Source: Schaalia sp. ZJ405 (GTDB lineage Bacteria > Actinomycetota > Actinomycetes > Actinomycetales > Actinomycetaceae). From it: a stretch of DNA of 64,000 nucleotides. The stretch lies in assembly GCF_011038885.2 (NCBI RefSeq), contig NZ_CP064952.1, positions 744,001-808,000 on the forward strand. Direction: 5' to 3'. Below, one piece after another: positions 8,452 to 18,524 of the stretch (position 1 is the first letter of the stretch; each line of letters opens with the position of its first letter). The notes under the pieces were generated by a model. It saw only the letters and a program-made list of their open reading frames with translations. It was not told the origin of the DNA and did not search any database. Both the position numbers and the translations under genes were made by a program.

Positions 8452-9567
8452 TCATGTGAGCGCGAGCGCGCGGGAAACCCCGTCGGCACCAAACGCGGAC
8501 CACAGGTCCATGTCTTCTAAAGCGCAGCGGATACCGATCAAACGGATATCGGCCACATCCGATGACAGGAGAGACAGGTCGGCGTCGAGGGCCTTGCGTG
8601 CGAGCGTTGCGCGCACAGCGGATTCTGATTCGTCGTGAGAGTCGGCGGCAGTGCTTTCCCCATCGGTGAGCAAAGAACCGGCTGAGCAGCGAAGGGTCCG
8701 CGAATCGGCTGCCCCGGCTTCAAGGTAGGAGGCTGAACGGGTCAAGAGGTGATCCATCAGGGCGTTCGCCTGGCTGGCCGTTGACGACACCGCAGGATCG
8801 GATGCCCCGCCCTCGGCCTCGCTCAGTGAAGTTCGCAGTGATTGCGGCGTTGTCTGTGCAACGCAATCCCACACGCTGATCGCTTGAGAAAGCTCCGTGG
8901 AATCGGCGAGGGATTGAGCGGATTTGGCAAGATCAACTGGTGGGAGAACAGACTGTTTCTTCACGTCATCGGCGTTGAGGAGCCAGGTGAATGTTGTGGG
9001 GATTCCCTGGGAAATCAGGTCCATGCGCGAGGCGATCGCACTGACCTCGGGGATTCCCGCATCGGTGTCCAGCGTGTAAGCGGCGGCGAGTTCTTTGGCT
9101 GCTCGATGACGGTCAAGAGCGATTCGCGTGAGCGCAAGGGCCTGCTCTGCGTTCGCAATTGACGGGTCTGCGGCGTGACTGAGGTCGCGCTGTGCGGTCG
9201 CGATCATCCACGAGACGATTCCGGAGATCTTTTCGGGGGCGTCGGCAAGGGGGACAGCGTTGTTGGCCGCGGCCTCACCAGCGCCTCCCAGAGCCTGGAG
9301 TCTGTCATGGGCCCCATCGGAAACGGTGCTCAGGGCGTCTGCGCAGGTTGCGCAGCGTTTGGCGTCAACGAGCGAGGACAGTTCCGTGACTCGCTCGCTC
9401 AGTGCGATCTCCGTGCGGGCAGCTGCGTCACGGGCCGCACCAAACCCCGACGACGGGTTGGACGAGGACGAGGACGAACCTAAGGGACCGGAGCAGGCTG
9501 CAATCATCAGGGCTGAGGCAGCTGCGAGGCCGGCAAGTCGAGACGCGGAATTGACGTGGATGTGCAC
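8452..9567 (-). CDS. Putative lipoprotein of unknown function
   Basis: 371 residues from a GTG start. A signal peptide ends in lipobox IAAC (Cys about residue 25), followed by a Ser-rich linker that carries two overlapping copies of the repeat core (9462 and 9468). The mature part is rich in Ala, Ser and Leu and probably alpha-helical, with a CATCAD pair of cysteines (about residues 73-76) and one later in TLRCSAG. I do not recognise the family; a ferritin-like or helical-bundle lipoprotein is possible. It is divergent from rimP. No clear Shine-Dalgarno sequence precedes the GTG. Confidence 0.65.
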   Translation of the reverse strand: MHIHVNSASRLAGLAAASALMIAACSGPLGSSSSSSNPSSGFGAARDAAARTEIALSERVTELSSLVDAKRCATCADALSTVSDGAHDRLQALGGAGEAAANNAVPLADAPEKISGIVSWMIATAQRDLSHAADPSIANAEQALALTRIALDRHRAAKELAAAYTLDTDAGIPEVSAIASRMDLISQGIPTTFTWLLNADDVKKQSVLPPVDLAKSAQSLADSTELSQAISVWDCVAQTTPQSLRTSLSEAEGGASDPAVSSTASQANALMDHLLTRSASYLEAGAADSRTLRCSAGSLLTDGESTAADSHDESESAVRATLARKALDADLSLLSSDVADIRLIGIRCALEDMDLWSAFGADGVSRALALT

Positions 9568-9881
9568 GGAGAAATCATGTCATGTTTCTCTTAGGCGACG
9601 TGTGGAGAGAACCCGCCGTGTCGCCCACAGCTGGCGGCGCTCGTCCTCGGCAATAGAGAAAACGTCTCGATCGCTGATCGCTTGGGTCTTGTCGTGGGGT
9701 GCGTGGGCCGACTACCGTGGACTGTGGATCGGCAGGTGCGCTCACGCAGTGCCTTCTGATCGACGGCTCGACGACCGTGAGTGATCAACAGACGTGTCCG
9801 ACGCATTGGTTTGGCGATCGGTGTGCCTGTAGTCTGACGTGAATTGAATGATGCTCAACGCGAGCGACTTGAGGAGGATTG
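9568..9881. other. 314-bp divergent promoter region ahead of rimP
   Basis: No gene seen. It holds a variant of the repeat (TCGTCCTCGGCAATAGAG from 9641), a candidate rimP promoter at 9806-9835 and the GAGGAGGA ribosome site of rimP. Confidence 0.5.
9806..9835 (+). promoter_or_regulatory. Candidate promoter of the rimP-nusA operon
   Basis: TTGGTT at 9806-9811 and TAGTCT at 9830-9835 with an 18-base spacer, about 45 bases before the rimP start. The -35 is only a partial match. Confidence 0.4.
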
Positions 9882-10352
9882 ATGGCCCAGCCCACGCACT
9901 CACCTGAAATTTTTGCCCTCCTAGAACCGGTCGTCACTGGGCTGGGAGTGGAACTGGATTCTGTGATCCTCGCCAATCAGTCGGGGACCACAGTTGTCCG
10001 CGTGTTCGTTGACTCGCCGGTTGGGCAAGACGGAGTTGATGCGGATCGCTTAGCGGATGTTTCGCGCGCGGTTTCGGCTCAAATGGATCGGGCAGATCCG
10101 ATTGACTCGGAGTATCTCCTCGAGGTGTCCACGCCGGGTGCTGAGAGGGAACTGACTCAGCCTCGGCATTGGCTCAAGCAGGTGGGGCGGCTCGCTCAGG
10201 TTAAACTTCGTGATGGGCAATCCGTGACGGGACGCGTCATTGATGTCGGCGAGGATTCGGTCACGCTGAACATTGATGACACGACGACTACGATTCTCTA
10301 TGCACAGATGAAGAAGGCGCGAGCACGCGTCGAATTCGGTTCCAAGGAGTGA
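9882..10352 (+). CDS. rimP: Ribosome maturation factor RimP
   Basis: 156 residues; two-domain RimP architecture. The N-terminal alpha/beta domain contains GVELDSVILANQSGTTVVRVFVDS and the YLLEVSTPGAERELT motif (about residues 80-94). The C-terminal SH3-like barrel follows (GRVIDVGEDSVTLNID). Needed for maturation of the 30S subunit. The ATG at 9882 has GAGGAGGA a few bases upstream. It precedes nusA by 7 bases, the usual actinobacterial order. Confidence 0.93.
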   Translation: MAQPTHSPEIFALLEPVVTGLGVELDSVILANQSGTTVVRVFVDSPVGQDGVDADRLADVSRAVSAQMDRADPIDSEYLLEVSTPGAERELTQPRHWLKQVGRLAQVKLRDGQSVTGRVIDVGEDSVTLNIDDTTTTILYAQMKKARARVEFGSKE

Positions 10353-10359
10353 GGCGAAC

Positions 10360-11388
10360 ATGGAAATCGACATGACGGCGCTGCGGATGGTTGAAACGGA
10401 AAAAGGCGTGTCCCTCGACACCCTCGTCGATGCCATCGAGGAAGCCCTTCTCAAGGCCTACCACAATATCCCCGGGGCGATTTCCCAGGCTCGCATTGAG
10501 ATCGATCAGAAGACGGGTCGCGTCACGGTCATGGCGATGGACGAGGACGAGGACGGAAATCCGATCGGGGAGTTCGATGACACTCCGAAGAACTTCGGAC
10601 GCATCGCTCAGGCAACGGCGCGTTCAGTCATTATGCAGCGTCTTCGTGACGCGGATGACCAGCGAGTTCTTGGTGATTTTGCCGACCGGACGGGTCAGAT
10701 CATCACGGGAACGGTTCAGCAGTCACGCGATGGCCGCATCACCGTGGTTCAGGTCAGTGATGATTTTGAGGCGATTCTTCCGGATTCGGAGAAGGTTCCC
10801 GGTGAGGAATATCGCCACGGTGATCGGATCCGTGCGTATGTCGTCAGCGTTGAACGCACAGAAAAGGGTCCACGCATCACGCTGTCTCGGACGCACCCGG
10901 GGTTGGTTGCCGGACTTTTTGAGCGCGAAGTTCCTGAGATTCAGCAGGGCTTGGTGAAAATTCGTGCGATCGCCCGCGAGGCGGGGCATCGAACGAAAAT
11001 TGCTGTTGCGGCTACTCGCGAAGGAATCAACGCCAAGGGTGCATGCATTGGGCCGATGGGGTCGCGTGTGCGCGCAGTGATGACTGAGCTGGGCGGCGAG
11101 AAGATCGACATTGTTGACTGGTCTGAGGATCCGGGGCGTTTCGTTGCCAATTCCCTGTCTCCGGCTCGCGTGACCCGCGTTGTTGTTCATTCGGTGGAAA
11201 ACCGCACGGCAACGGCAATTGTTCCGGATTTCCAGCTGTCCCTGGCCATCGGTAAGGAAGGGCAGAATGCCCGCCTTGCAGCGCGCCTGACGAACTATCA
11301 CATTGACATTCATTCGGATACGGAAACAGGAGACGACGGTGCCCCATCGCGGTCATCAATGCCTGATGACGTGACCAGTCGCTCATAG
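10360..11388 (+). CDS. nusA: Transcription termination/antitermination factor NusA
   Basis: 342 residues, the short actinobacterial form without C-terminal acidic repeats. The N-terminal RNA-polymerase-binding domain spans about residues 1-110, an S1 domain follows ([25 protein letters not shown], about 115-185), then tandem KH domains (from [29 protein letters not shown] to [16 protein letters not shown]). It modulates pausing and termination at RNA polymerase. Two overlapping copies of the ACGAGGACG repeat encode MDEDEDGN near residue 60, an acidic stretch. AAGGAGTGAG precedes the ATG. Confidence 0.95.
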   Translation: MEIDMTALRMVETEKGVSLDTLVDAIEEALLKAYHNIPGAISQARIEIDQKTGRVTVMAMDEDEDGNPIGEFDDTPKNFGRIAQATARSVIMQRLRDADDQRVLGDFADRTGQIITGTVQQSRDGRITVVQVSDDFEAILPDSEKVPGEEYRHGDRIRAYVVSVERTEKGPRITLSRTHPGLVAGLFEREVPEIQQGLVKIRAIAREAGHRTKIAVAATREGINAKGACIGPMGSRVRAVMTELGGEKIDIVDWSEDPGRFVANSLSPARVTRVVVHSVENRTATAIVPDFQLSLAIGKEGQNARLAARLTNYHIDIHSDTETGDDGAPSRSSMPDDVTSRS

Positions 11389-11418
11389 GATCATTCTGGT
11401 TCATCCGATCGCCTCGAC

Positions 11419-11424
11419 TAGACT
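11419..11424 (+). promoter_or_regulatory. -10 element giving a leaderless ylxR transcript (candidate)
   Basis: TAGACT ends 8 bases before the GTG at 11433, the spacing expected when transcription starts at the initiation codon. It supports the GTG over the internal ATG as the ylxR start. Confidence 0.4.
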
Positions 11425-11432
11425 GGGGGACC

Positions 11433-11798
11433 GTGCCACATTCTCAGCGCAGTGAGCTGCCTGCCCCGAGTCGGGATGAAACGCAGATGCGCACATGCGT
11501 GGGGTGTGGAACGCGCGCACGACGAGACTCGCTCATTCGACTGGTCCTGGTACCTCCGGGAGTCCTTCAGGTCGATCCCGACCGCCAACGTCCGGGGCGA
11601 GGAACGTGGGTGCATGCCGATGCGGTGTGTATTTCACGTGCACGTCAACGCCGAGGTTTTCAGCGAAGCCTACGCATGGCCCCAATCATTGAGGACAGCG
11701 TGTGGGATCAGCTTGGGGATCTCGCACAAGAAGCGACGCACGATGCGTCGACGAATCGAGTAATGGAAGCGGGTTGGAAGCCGATGGGCACCCGATGA
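11433..11798 (+). CDS. ylxR: YlxR family RNA-binding protein (DUF448)
   Basis: 121 residues from GTG 11433. Core MRTCVGCGTRARRDSLIRLV at about residues 19-38 is the YlxR signature, followed by GRGTWVHADAVCISRARQRRGFQRSLR. Small basic nucleic-acid-binding protein normally encoded between nusA and infB, as here. An internal ATG at 11487 would give the more usual short protein; the TAGACT element supports the longer one. The tail past residue 70 is not conserved as far as I can tell. Confidence 0.85.
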   Translation: MPHSQRSELPAPSRDETQMRTCVGCGTRARRDSLIRLVLVPPGVLQVDPDRQRPGRGTWVHADAVCISRARQRRGFQRSLRMAPIIEDSVWDQLGDLAQEATHDASTNRVMEAGWKPMGTR

Positions 11799-11870
11799 GT
11801 ACCCAGCGATGAGCTGCCAGCAGTATTAGTTGCGTCTCCTGTCCGGGGGGCGCGTCCGAACAGGAGAAAT

Positions 11871-14765
11871 GTGGCCAAGAAGTTGCGTGTCCACGAGCTT
11901 GCTAAAGAGCTCGGAATCACCAGCAAGGAGCTTTTGACGTACCTCAATGACAACGGGGAATTCGTCAAAGCCTCATCTTCAGCGCTTGAACCGCCAGTTG
12001 TTCGTTCCGTGAGGGAACATTATGCGGCTCAGGCACCTAAGGCTGAGGAACCCCAGAAAGCCGCCGCGAAGCCCCAGTCTGCTAAGCCTGGAGCGCCGGC
12101 GAAGAAGAAAGCCTCAACCCAGAAGGCGTCGCCCGTAGATGCTCCCGCTTCGAGCGCGGATACACCGGCACCTCCAGCGCCTGAGGCTGGGGCGCCTAAG
12201 CCCGCACCGAAGTCTTCGCGTGCAGCTAAGCCCAGCACCGACTCGGCGCGAGGTGGACAGTCCGCCCCCAAGCCGGGTGCTCGCCCGGCGCCGAAGCCGG
12301 GTGGTCAGGGATCGTCCTCGTCCCCAACTCCGGGTCCGCGTCCAGCGTCCCGATCTGAGCGTTCCTCGCGCGGCGACCAGGCACCCCGTCCCGGTGGTAG
12401 CGGTGGCCCACGTCCGGGTCCGCGCCCGGCAGGTCCGCGCCCGGGGAATAACCCTTATGCCTCCAGCCAGGGGATGCCGCGTCCCGGTGGTAGCGGTGGC
12501 CCACGTCCGGGTCCGCGCCCCGGTGGACGTCCCGGTCAGCGTCAGCAGTCGGATCGTGAACGTCCCGCACGTTCAGGTGGCTCGTCGAACGCTCCGCGTC
12601 CCGGTGGTGGCCGCGGGCATTCAGGCGGCGGCAATCGTCCGAACCCGGGAATGATGCCGGGTCATGCAAACTTTGCTCGCCCAGGTGCTTCCGCGCCGGG
12701 CGGTAATGATCGTCCAAGCCGCGGCGGTGGTCGCGGACGCGGTGGTCGCGGCCAAGCCGGTCCCGGTGCAGGTGGCGGCGCTCCCGCCGGTGGCGGTTTC
12801 GCTCCGCCGCGCAGTGGCGGTCGCGGTGGTCGGGGAGCAACCCCGGGTGCTTTCGGTCGTGGCGGCGGTAAGTCGCAGCGCGGACGTAAGTCGAAACGAG
12901 CGAAACGTCAAGAATTCGAGCAGCAGAATGCTCCCGTCATCGGCGGCGTGCAGATTCCTCGCGGAAATGGCCAGGAAGTCCGCATCCGTCAGGGAGCATC
13001 TCTTGCCGACCTCGCCGAAAAGATCAATGTCAATCCCGCGGCGCTGGTGACCGTTCTATTCCACCTGGGTGAGATGGCAACGGCTACGCAGTCCCTTGAT
13101 CAGGACACCTTCGAGGCGCTGGGTGCGGAACTGGGCTACGACGTCAAGGTCGTTTCCCCCGAGGACGAAGATCGTGAACTCCTTGAGTCCTTCGACATTG
13201 ACCTTGAGGCCGAAGAACTCGATGACATGGAGAACCTTCAGGCCCGTCCTCCGGTTGTCACCGTCATGGGTCACGTTGACCACGGTAAGACGAAACTGCT
13301 CGACGCGATCCGCCACACGGATGTCGTTGACTCTGAGCACGGTGGCATCACGCAGCACATTGGTGCCTACCAGGTGACCGTGACTCAGGAAGATGTCAAG
13401 CGTCCGATCACGTTCATTGATACCCCTGGTCACGAGGCCTTCACGGCAATGCGTGCTCGCGGTGCGCAGGTCACCGACATTGCGATTCTTGTGGTTGCTG
13501 CCGATGACGGTGTTATGCCGCAGACAGTTGAAGCCATCAACCATGCGCAGGCCGCGAGCGTTCCGATCGTTGTTGCGGTGAACAAGATCGATAAGGAAGA
13601 CGCGAACCCGGCGAAGATTCGCCAGCAGCTGACCGAGTACGGCCTCGTCGCTGAAGAATACGGCGGCGACGTCATGTTCGTTGATATTTCAGCGAAACAG
13701 CGCAAGGGTATTCATGAGTTGCTCGAAGCGGTCCTCCTAACAGCCGATGCGGCACTGACACTTGAGGCGAATCCGCACACGGATGCCCGCGGTGTTGCCA
13801 TCGAAGCGAACCTCGATAAGGGTCGCGGCGCGGTCGCAACGATGCTCGTTCAGCGCGGCACGCTCCACGTGGGCGACGCCCTCGTTGTTGGCTCGTCACA
13901 CGGTCGTGTACGTGCAATGTTCGACGAGTTCGGACACGACGTGGAAGCTGCTGGTCCCTCGCGACCGGTCGCTGTTCTCGGCCTGACCTCGGTTCCGCGT
14001 GCGGGTGACTCATTCCTCGTTGCCCCAGATGACCGTACGGCACGTCAGATCGCCGACAAGCGTGAGGCTGCGGAACGTCAAGCCCTGCTCGCCAAGCGCC
14101 GTAAGCGTGTGTCCCTTGAAGACTTCGATAAGGTCCTCAAGGAAGGTGAGGTCGACACCCTCAACCTCGTTATCAAGGGTGACGTATCCGGTGCGGTCGA
14201 GGCCCTGGAGGATTCGCTGCTGCGTATCGATGTGGGCGAAGAAGTTGCTCTGCGCATCATCCACCGCGGTGTTGGTGCGATCACGCAGAACGATGTCAAC
14301 CTGGCCACCGTCGACAACGCGGTCATCATTGGTTTCAACGTCCGCCCGGCCGAGCGCGTCCAAGAGATGGCCGACGCCGAGGGCGTGGAGATCAAGTACT
14401 ACAACGTCATCTACTCGGCGATCGACGACGTCGAAGCAGCGCTCAAGGGCATGCTCAAGCCGATCTACGAAGAGGTCTCCCTGGGCAGCGCCGAGATCCG
14501 TCAGGTGTTCCGTTCTGGCAAGTTCGGCAACATCGCGGGCTCGATCGTTCGCTCCGGCACGATTCGCCGCGGCACGAAGGCGCGCCTGGTTCGCGACGGT
14601 GTGGTTGTCGCTGACGACCTTGAGATCCAGTCGCTGCGTCGGGAGAAAGACGACGTGACCGAGGTCCGCGAGGGCTACGAATGCGGTATCACCTTGGGCT
14701 TCAAGGACATTGCCGAGGGCGACGTCATTGAAACCTGGGAGATGCGCGAAAAGGCCCGCGACTGA
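11871..14765 (+). CDS. infB: Translation initiation factor IF-2
   Basis: 964 residues from GTG, with GGAGAA upstream. N-terminal IF2_N helix-turn region ([21 protein letters not shown]), then a long Ala/Pro/Lys linker and a Gly-Arg-Pro-rich stretch (about residues 120-345) built of [18 protein letters not shown] units, including a 41-bp exact repeat. A second IF2_N stands at about 380-450. The GTPase domain starts with GHVDHGKT (467-474), DTPGHEAF and NKID; domains II-IV follow. GTP-dependent placement of fMet-tRNA on the 30S subunit. The RGG-like linker is typical of actinobacterial IF-2. Confidence 0.97.
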   Translation: MAKKLRVHELAKELGITSKELLTYLNDNGEFVKASSSALEPPVVRSVREHYAAQAPKAEEPQKAAAKPQSAKPGAPAKKKASTQKASPVDAPASSADTPAPPAPEAGAPKPAPKSSRAAKPSTDSARGGQSAPKPGARPAPKPGGQGSSSSPTPGPRPASRSERSSRGDQAPRPGGSGGPRPGPRPAGPRPGNNPYASSQGMPRPGGSGGPRPGPRPGGRPGQRQQSDRERPARSGGSSNAPRPGGGRGHSGGGNRPNPGMMPGHANFARPGASAPGGNDRPSRGGGRGRGGRGQAGPGAGGGAPAGGGFAPPRSGGRGGRGATPGAFGRGGGKSQRGRKSKRAKRQEFEQQNAPVIGGVQIPRGNGQEVRIRQGASLADLAEKINVNPAALVTVLFHLGEMATATQSLDQDTFEALGAELGYDVKVVSPEDEDRELLESFDIDLEAEELDDMENLQARPPVVTVMGHVDHGKTKLLDAIRHTDVVDSEHGGITQHIGAYQVTVTQEDVKRPITFIDTPGHEAFTAMRARGAQVTDIAILVVAADDGVMPQTVEAINHAQAASVPIVVAVNKIDKEDANPAKIRQQLTEYGLVAEEYGGDVMFVDISAKQRKGIHELLEAVLLTADAALTLEANPHTDARGVAIEANLDKGRGAVATMLVQRGTLHVGDALVVGSSHGRVRAMFDEFGHDVEAAGPSRPVAVLGLTSVPRAGDSFLVAPDDRTARQIADKREAAERQALLAKRRKRVSLEDFDKVLKEGEVDTLNLVIKGDVSGAVEALEDSLLRIDVGEEVALRIIHRGVGAITQNDVNLATVDNAVIIGFNVRPAERVQEMADAEGVEIKYYNVIYSAIDDVEAALKGMLKPIYEEVSLGSAEIRQVFRSGKFGNIAGSIVRSGTIRRGTKARLVRDGVVVADDLEIQSLRREKDDVTEVREGYECGITLGFKDIAEGDVIETWEMREKARD
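12387..12520 (+). repeat. 41-bp exact direct repeat inside infB linker
   Basis: Positions 12387-12427 and 12480-12520 are identical and code for the same [14 protein letters not shown] segment. The copies are separated by 52 bases. The neighbouring sequence has looser copies, so the linker length could vary by slippage or recombination. Confidence 0.8.
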
Positions 14766-14783
14766 GCGGATTTTCATTGCCTC

Positions 14784-14826
14784 CAGTGGGGTCCTATCCG
14801 GTCCTGTGGCCGGTGGGACCCCACTG
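14784..14826 (+). terminator. Hairpin after infB
   Basis: CAGTGGGGTCC at 14784-14794 pairs with GGACCCCACTG at 14816-14826. No T-run follows, so it may be a weak terminator or an RNA-processing hairpin between infB and rbfA. Confidence 0.55.
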
Positions 14827-14866
14827 TGGGCACAGACACCGATCGACGTGATGAGGAGAAGGATTC

Positions 14867-15334
14867 ATGGCTGACGCAGCTCGCCAACGCAAAGTTGAGG
14901 ATCGGATTCACCAGACCGTCGCCAGCCTACTGGGGCGGCGCGTCAAGGATCCGCGCCTTGAGTTCGTGACGATCACGGATGTTCGCGTGACGGGGGATCT
15001 TCAGCATGCCTCTGTTTTCTACACCGTGTATGGGGACGAGGACGCGCGCGCCCGCGCAGCGCGGGCCTTCACCTCCGCAAATGGCATCATTCGTTCCGAA
15101 GTGGGGAAAGCTTTGGGGATTCGACTGACCCCGACGCTTGAGTTCATCCTCGATGCTCTTCCGGAAAGCGCTGCTGCGCTTGAGGACGCGTTGGCTGCCG
15201 CGAAAGCGCGTGACGAAGAAATCGCGCGTGCTGCGGTCGGAGCAACGTACGCCGGAGATGAGAACCCCTATCGTGAAAACGAGAATGACGAGGACGAGTT
15301 CGACGACGCTGCGGACCTGTCCGAGGAAGACTGA
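14867..15334 (+). CDS. rbfA: Ribosome-binding factor A
   Basis: 155 residues. KH-like RbfA fold over about residues 1-115: RQRKVEDRIHQTVASLL, DPRLEFVTITDVRVTGDLQHASVFYTVYG, and IRSEVGKALGIRLTPTLEFILD. Assists late 16S rRNA 5'-end maturation. The C-terminal 35 residues are acidic (NENDEDEFDDAADLSEED) and contain one repeat core; another core lies in GDEDARA. An AGGAGAAGG ribosome site precedes the ATG. Confidence 0.94.
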   Translation: MADAARQRKVEDRIHQTVASLLGRRVKDPRLEFVTITDVRVTGDLQHASVFYTVYGDEDARARAARAFTSANGIIRSEVGKALGIRLTPTLEFILDALPESAAALEDALAAAKARDEEIARAAVGATYAGDENPYRENENDEDEFDDAADLSEED

Positions 15335-15461
15335 GTCTGTCGCGGCGACGAGCCTTGCGAGGGGTCAGACCGCTGGAGCTATTGGGACATCGGGGATTGC
15401 CCAGTAGTGGGCGGCGTGTTCCATCGACTGATCCGGTGAGTGAATTGAGGATTTGACGCAC

Positions 15462-16637
15462 ATGGCGAAACGCCCAGATCACCCATTCCCCGGCTTCCTT
15501 GTGATCGACAAGCCAGCCGGAATAACCAGCCATGACGTTGTATCGCGTATCCGAAGGATCGCCGGTACGCGCAAGGTCGGTCACGGGGGCACTCTTGACC
15601 CAATGGCAACGGGTGTGGTGATTCTCGGTATCGGCAAGGCAACGAAGCTGTTGACCTGGGTCAGTGGCGACTCAAAATCTTACGACGCAACGATTCGGCT
15701 GGGAATCGCCACATCAACTGATGATGCCGAGGGTGAAGTGACGGCGTCGCTGGGCTGTTCGTCACTGTATGCGCCAGCAGCCCCTCTGGAGGGGAATCAA
15801 CGGACGCTTCCACGGTCGGCGGATGGGACTCACACGTCGGTTTCAGCAGGTAAATCCCACGTTGGTGCCCCTGATGGTGACCGTGAGCGTGAAAAGTCGG
15901 GCGTCGTCCTCGTTAATGGGCCAGACGGAGACACCGCAGAACTGACGGCAGTGATCGACGCGGCTCTTGAGCGGTTCCGCGGGGAGATTGAGCAGGTCCC
16001 GTCGTCTGTTTCAGCGATCAAGGTCAATGGGAAAAGAGCGTATGCGCGAGTGCGCTCCGGTGAGAACGTGGTGCTCGCAGCTCGTCCCGTGACGATTGAC
16101 CGTTTCGATCTGACAGCGCCTCCCCGGGTGCTGACCGTGGACGGCGTGGACGTCATTGATCTTGATGTCACCGTTGATTGTTCAAGTGGAACGTATATTC
16201 GTGCGCTTGCTCGGGACTTGGGGGAGGCCTTGGGGGTTGGTGGACATCTGACGATGCTTCGTCGGACACGGATCGCTTCGATCACCCTTGATGATGCTCA
16301 CACTCTCGACTCTCTTGAGGCAAGGTCGCAAAAAGCCCGTGAGTCTCAATCTGCGGGTGAAAAAACCGAGGGACAACACGCAGGAAACGGCACGTGGACG
16401 GGCTGCGCCGAGGCTCTCCCGATGATTCCTCTGGGTGAGGCTGCGCTCATAATGTTTCCCGAGCTGCGTATCACCGCTGACGAGGCACGGCGCTTTGCTC
16501 ACGGCCAAGCCCCGACGGATCGCAGCGATGCGGGGGACACGGACAGCGGTATTCTTGCCGTTGTTTCACCTGAGAGCCAGGTGCTCGGGCTCGTCGAACG
16601 TCGTCGCGGAAAACTCCGGACACTGCTCGTGTTCTAG
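15462..16637 (+). CDS. truB: tRNA pseudouridine(55) synthase with lineage-specific insertions
   Basis: 391 residues, about 90 more than usual. Makes pseudouridine 55 in the T-loop of tRNA. Catalytic Asp46 lies in GGTLDPMATGV; KSYDATIRLG, VPSSVSAIKVNGKRAYARVRSGE and SGTYIRALARDLG are family motifs. Two segments are extra: about residues 94-157, polar and without predicted structure, between DDAEGEV and AALERFRGEIEQ; and about 288-320 (KARESQSAGEKTEGQ region) before the C-terminal PUA-like part. The first insertion carries a full copy of the repeat (TCGTCCTCGTTAATGG, translated VVLVNG). The start is the ATG at 15462; a TTG three codons earlier is also possible. Confidence 0.92.
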   Translation: MAKRPDHPFPGFLVIDKPAGITSHDVVSRIRRIAGTRKVGHGGTLDPMATGVVILGIGKATKLLTWVSGDSKSYDATIRLGIATSTDDAEGEVTASLGCSSLYAPAAPLEGNQRTLPRSADGTHTSVSAGKSHVGAPDGDREREKSGVVLVNGPDGDTAELTAVIDAALERFRGEIEQVPSSVSAIKVNGKRAYARVRSGENVVLAARPVTIDRFDLTAPPRVLTVDGVDVIDLDVTVDCSSGTYIRALARDLGEALGVGGHLTMLRRTRIASITLDDAHTLDSLEARSQKARESQSAGEKTEGQHAGNGTWTGCAEALPMIPLGEAALIMFPELRITADEARRFAHGQAPTDRSDAGDTDSGILAVVSPESQVLGLVERRRGKLRTLLVF

Positions 16638-16660
16638 TGCCGGATACAAAGGAGACCACT

Positions 16661-17650
16661 GTGAAAATTTGGCGTTCGCTCAGCGAGGTTCCCGGCGACC
16701 AGAAAGCGGTTGTCACCATCGGGAACTTCGACGGGATGCATAACGGTCATAAGAAAGTCGTTGCAACCTGTGTGGATCGCGGACGTCGGCTCGGTGTTGA
16801 CGCTGTTGCGGTCACCTTCGATCCGCATCCAATTCAGGTGCACTATCCCGAAGCGAATCTCCAGCTGATCTCTCCGTTGCAGGACCGGCTCGACGCGATG
16901 GCTGCGTGTGGCTTGGACGCCACCCTCGTTGCTCATTACGACGCCAGTGTCTACACGCTCAGCCCTGAGGAATTCGTTGTTGAGTTCCTTGTTGAGCGCC
17001 TCGGAGCCGTTGAGGTTGTTGTTGGTGAGGACTTCCATTTCGGTCAGGGAAACTCTGGAACCGTTGATACTCTGCGGGAGCTGGGACGCCTCTACCAGTT
17101 CGACGTCGTTATGGTCACAGACATTGAGTCACCGGAAGGGAGACGGTGGTCGTCGTCGTGGGTGCGCGAATTGCTTGCGGCCTCTGATGTCGGGGGAGCG
17201 GCTCGCGTCCTCGGTCGTCTTCACCGTATCCGCGGGACAGTTGAACATGGTTATAAACGAGGACGACAACTCGGCTTCCCCACGGCGAACCTTCAGTCAG
17301 ATATTGAGGGAGTTGTCCCCGGCGACGGCGTGTATGCCGGCTGGTTGGTGCGAAGCGTCACGGGCACCCAGTCCGCGGAATTTCTTCCCGCGGCTATTTC
17401 AGTGGGAACTAATCCGCAGTTTGACGGCAAAGTACGCACGGTTGAGGCGCATGTCTTGGGACGAGCGGATCTGAATCTCTACGGTGAAAAAGTTGCCGTG
17501 ATGTTCGTGTCGTTGATCCGCGAGATGCAAGCCTTTGATTCGCTTGACGATCTGCTTGCGCAGATGGATGAGGACCTGCGACGCACGGCTTTCGTTCTGG
17601 GTGTTGGCGTTTCGGGACGTGTCGACCCGGATTCGGTGACGGCGTCCTAA
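16661..17650 (+). CDS. ribF: Bifunctional riboflavin kinase / FAD synthetase
   Basis: 329 residues. The N-terminal FMN adenylyltransferase domain has VVTIGNFDGMHNGHKKVV (HNGH at about residue 26) and the VGEDFHFGQGNSG loop. The C-terminal flavokinase domain begins after SSSWVRELLAASDV, with GRQLGFPTANLQ and PAAISVGTNPQF. Converts riboflavin to FMN and FAD. GTG 16661 is preceded by AAGGAGA at 5 bases, so I prefer it over the GTG at 16637. The sequence GTTATAAACGAGGACGAC (KRGRQ) contains a repeat core in a third reading frame. Confidence 0.94.
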   Translation: MKIWRSLSEVPGDQKAVVTIGNFDGMHNGHKKVVATCVDRGRRLGVDAVAVTFDPHPIQVHYPEANLQLISPLQDRLDAMAACGLDATLVAHYDASVYTLSPEEFVVEFLVERLGAVEVVVGEDFHFGQGNSGTVDTLRELGRLYQFDVVMVTDIESPEGRRWSSSWVRELLAASDVGGAARVLGRLHRIRGTVEHGYKRGRQLGFPTANLQSDIEGVVPGDGVYAGWLVRSVTGTQSAEFLPAAISVGTNPQFDGKVRTVEAHVLGRADLNLYGEKVAVMFVSLIREMQAFDSLDDLLAQMDEDLRRTAFVLGVGVSGRVDPDSVTAS

Positions 17651-17812
17651 TTCGTGCCCCATTCCACAAGGATGTGCACGTGAGAAGGGCCTCCTTGGTG
17701 AAGGCGTGAGCCCTTGGCGTGTTAGCCTAGAAAAGCCGTGAACCGGCCGCGGATCGGATGCTGAGGGGAACCGCCCTTTGGCCCCGCGCTACGAGACAAC
17801 AAGGAGAAGCCT

Positions 17813-18082
17813 GTGCCGCTGAGCAAGGACGTCAAGGACAAGATCATCGCCGAATACGCCACCCATGAGGGCGACACCGGCTCCCCCGAGGTTCAGATCG
17901 CGCTGCTGACCCAGCGCATCAAGGATCTCACCGAGCACTTCAAGACCCACACGCACGATCACCACTCACGTCGTGGTCTGCTGCTGCTGGTCGGACGACG
18001 TCGTCGTCTCCTCGGCTACCTGGCCGACGTTGATATTGAGCGTTACCGTTCGCTCATTGAACGTCTGGGCCTGCGCCGCTGA
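17813..18082 (+). CDS. rpsO: 30S ribosomal protein S15
   Basis: 89 residues from GTG, preceded by AAGGAG. Complete S15 with [27 protein letters not shown] and the C-terminal [21 protein letters not shown]. Binds the central domain of 16S rRNA early in 30S assembly. Between ribF and pnp, the usual place; a strong hairpin follows. Confidence 0.98.
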   Translation: MPLSKDVKDKIIAEYATHEGDTGSPEVQIALLTQRIKDLTEHFKTHTHDHHSRRGLLLLVGRRRRLLGYLADVDIERYRSLIERLGLRR

Positions 18083-18524
18083 CCCTTCACCGGCCCGATC
18101 CCCACATCTGGGGGCGGGCCGGTTTCACTACGTTCGGGGACTTCACTGGCGCAACGCCACCGGTCCTCGACAATCAGTTCGGAAACTTTCCGAACGTCAC
18201 AGCCGGGAATACACCCCGGAAAACACCGTGTGAAATCATCCGAGAGAATTCTTGGAGCAGCCATTTCACAGCACACCTCCGGCTTGCCCGGAGGACAAGA
18301 GAAAAACGCGTGCGAAAGCCAACGGTTTTCGACAGTGGTTCACGGACCGGACGCCGGTCATCCTCGTGGTGACCGAGATCTGCCGGGGGAGTGACGCATC
18401 AGCGCCCGCCCTCCGACACGCAGCGCTCGTTCGATGCCGTGGACTTCGATCGAAGGCCGAAGCGGAGCACGCATCCACTCGAGCCACACGGCTTGAGGAA
18501 CATGATTCAAGGAGAGATGCCCCC
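18083..18524. other. 442-bp rpsO-pnp leader region
   Basis: The frame is open from 18252 into pnp but codes for no family sequence before 18525. It holds the terminator at 18089-18126 and a second hairpin, GTTCGGAA-ACT-TTCCGAAC (18177-18195). Long structured leaders are known to mediate PNPase autocontrol in other bacteria; that role here is inference. Confidence 0.45.
18089..18126 (+). terminator. Terminator/processing hairpin after rpsO
   Basis: ACCGGCCCG at 18089-18097 pairs with CGGGCCGGT at 18115-18123; an inner CCCCA/TGGGG pairing extends the stem. TTTC follows. It lies 7 bases after the rpsO stop. Confidence 0.7.
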
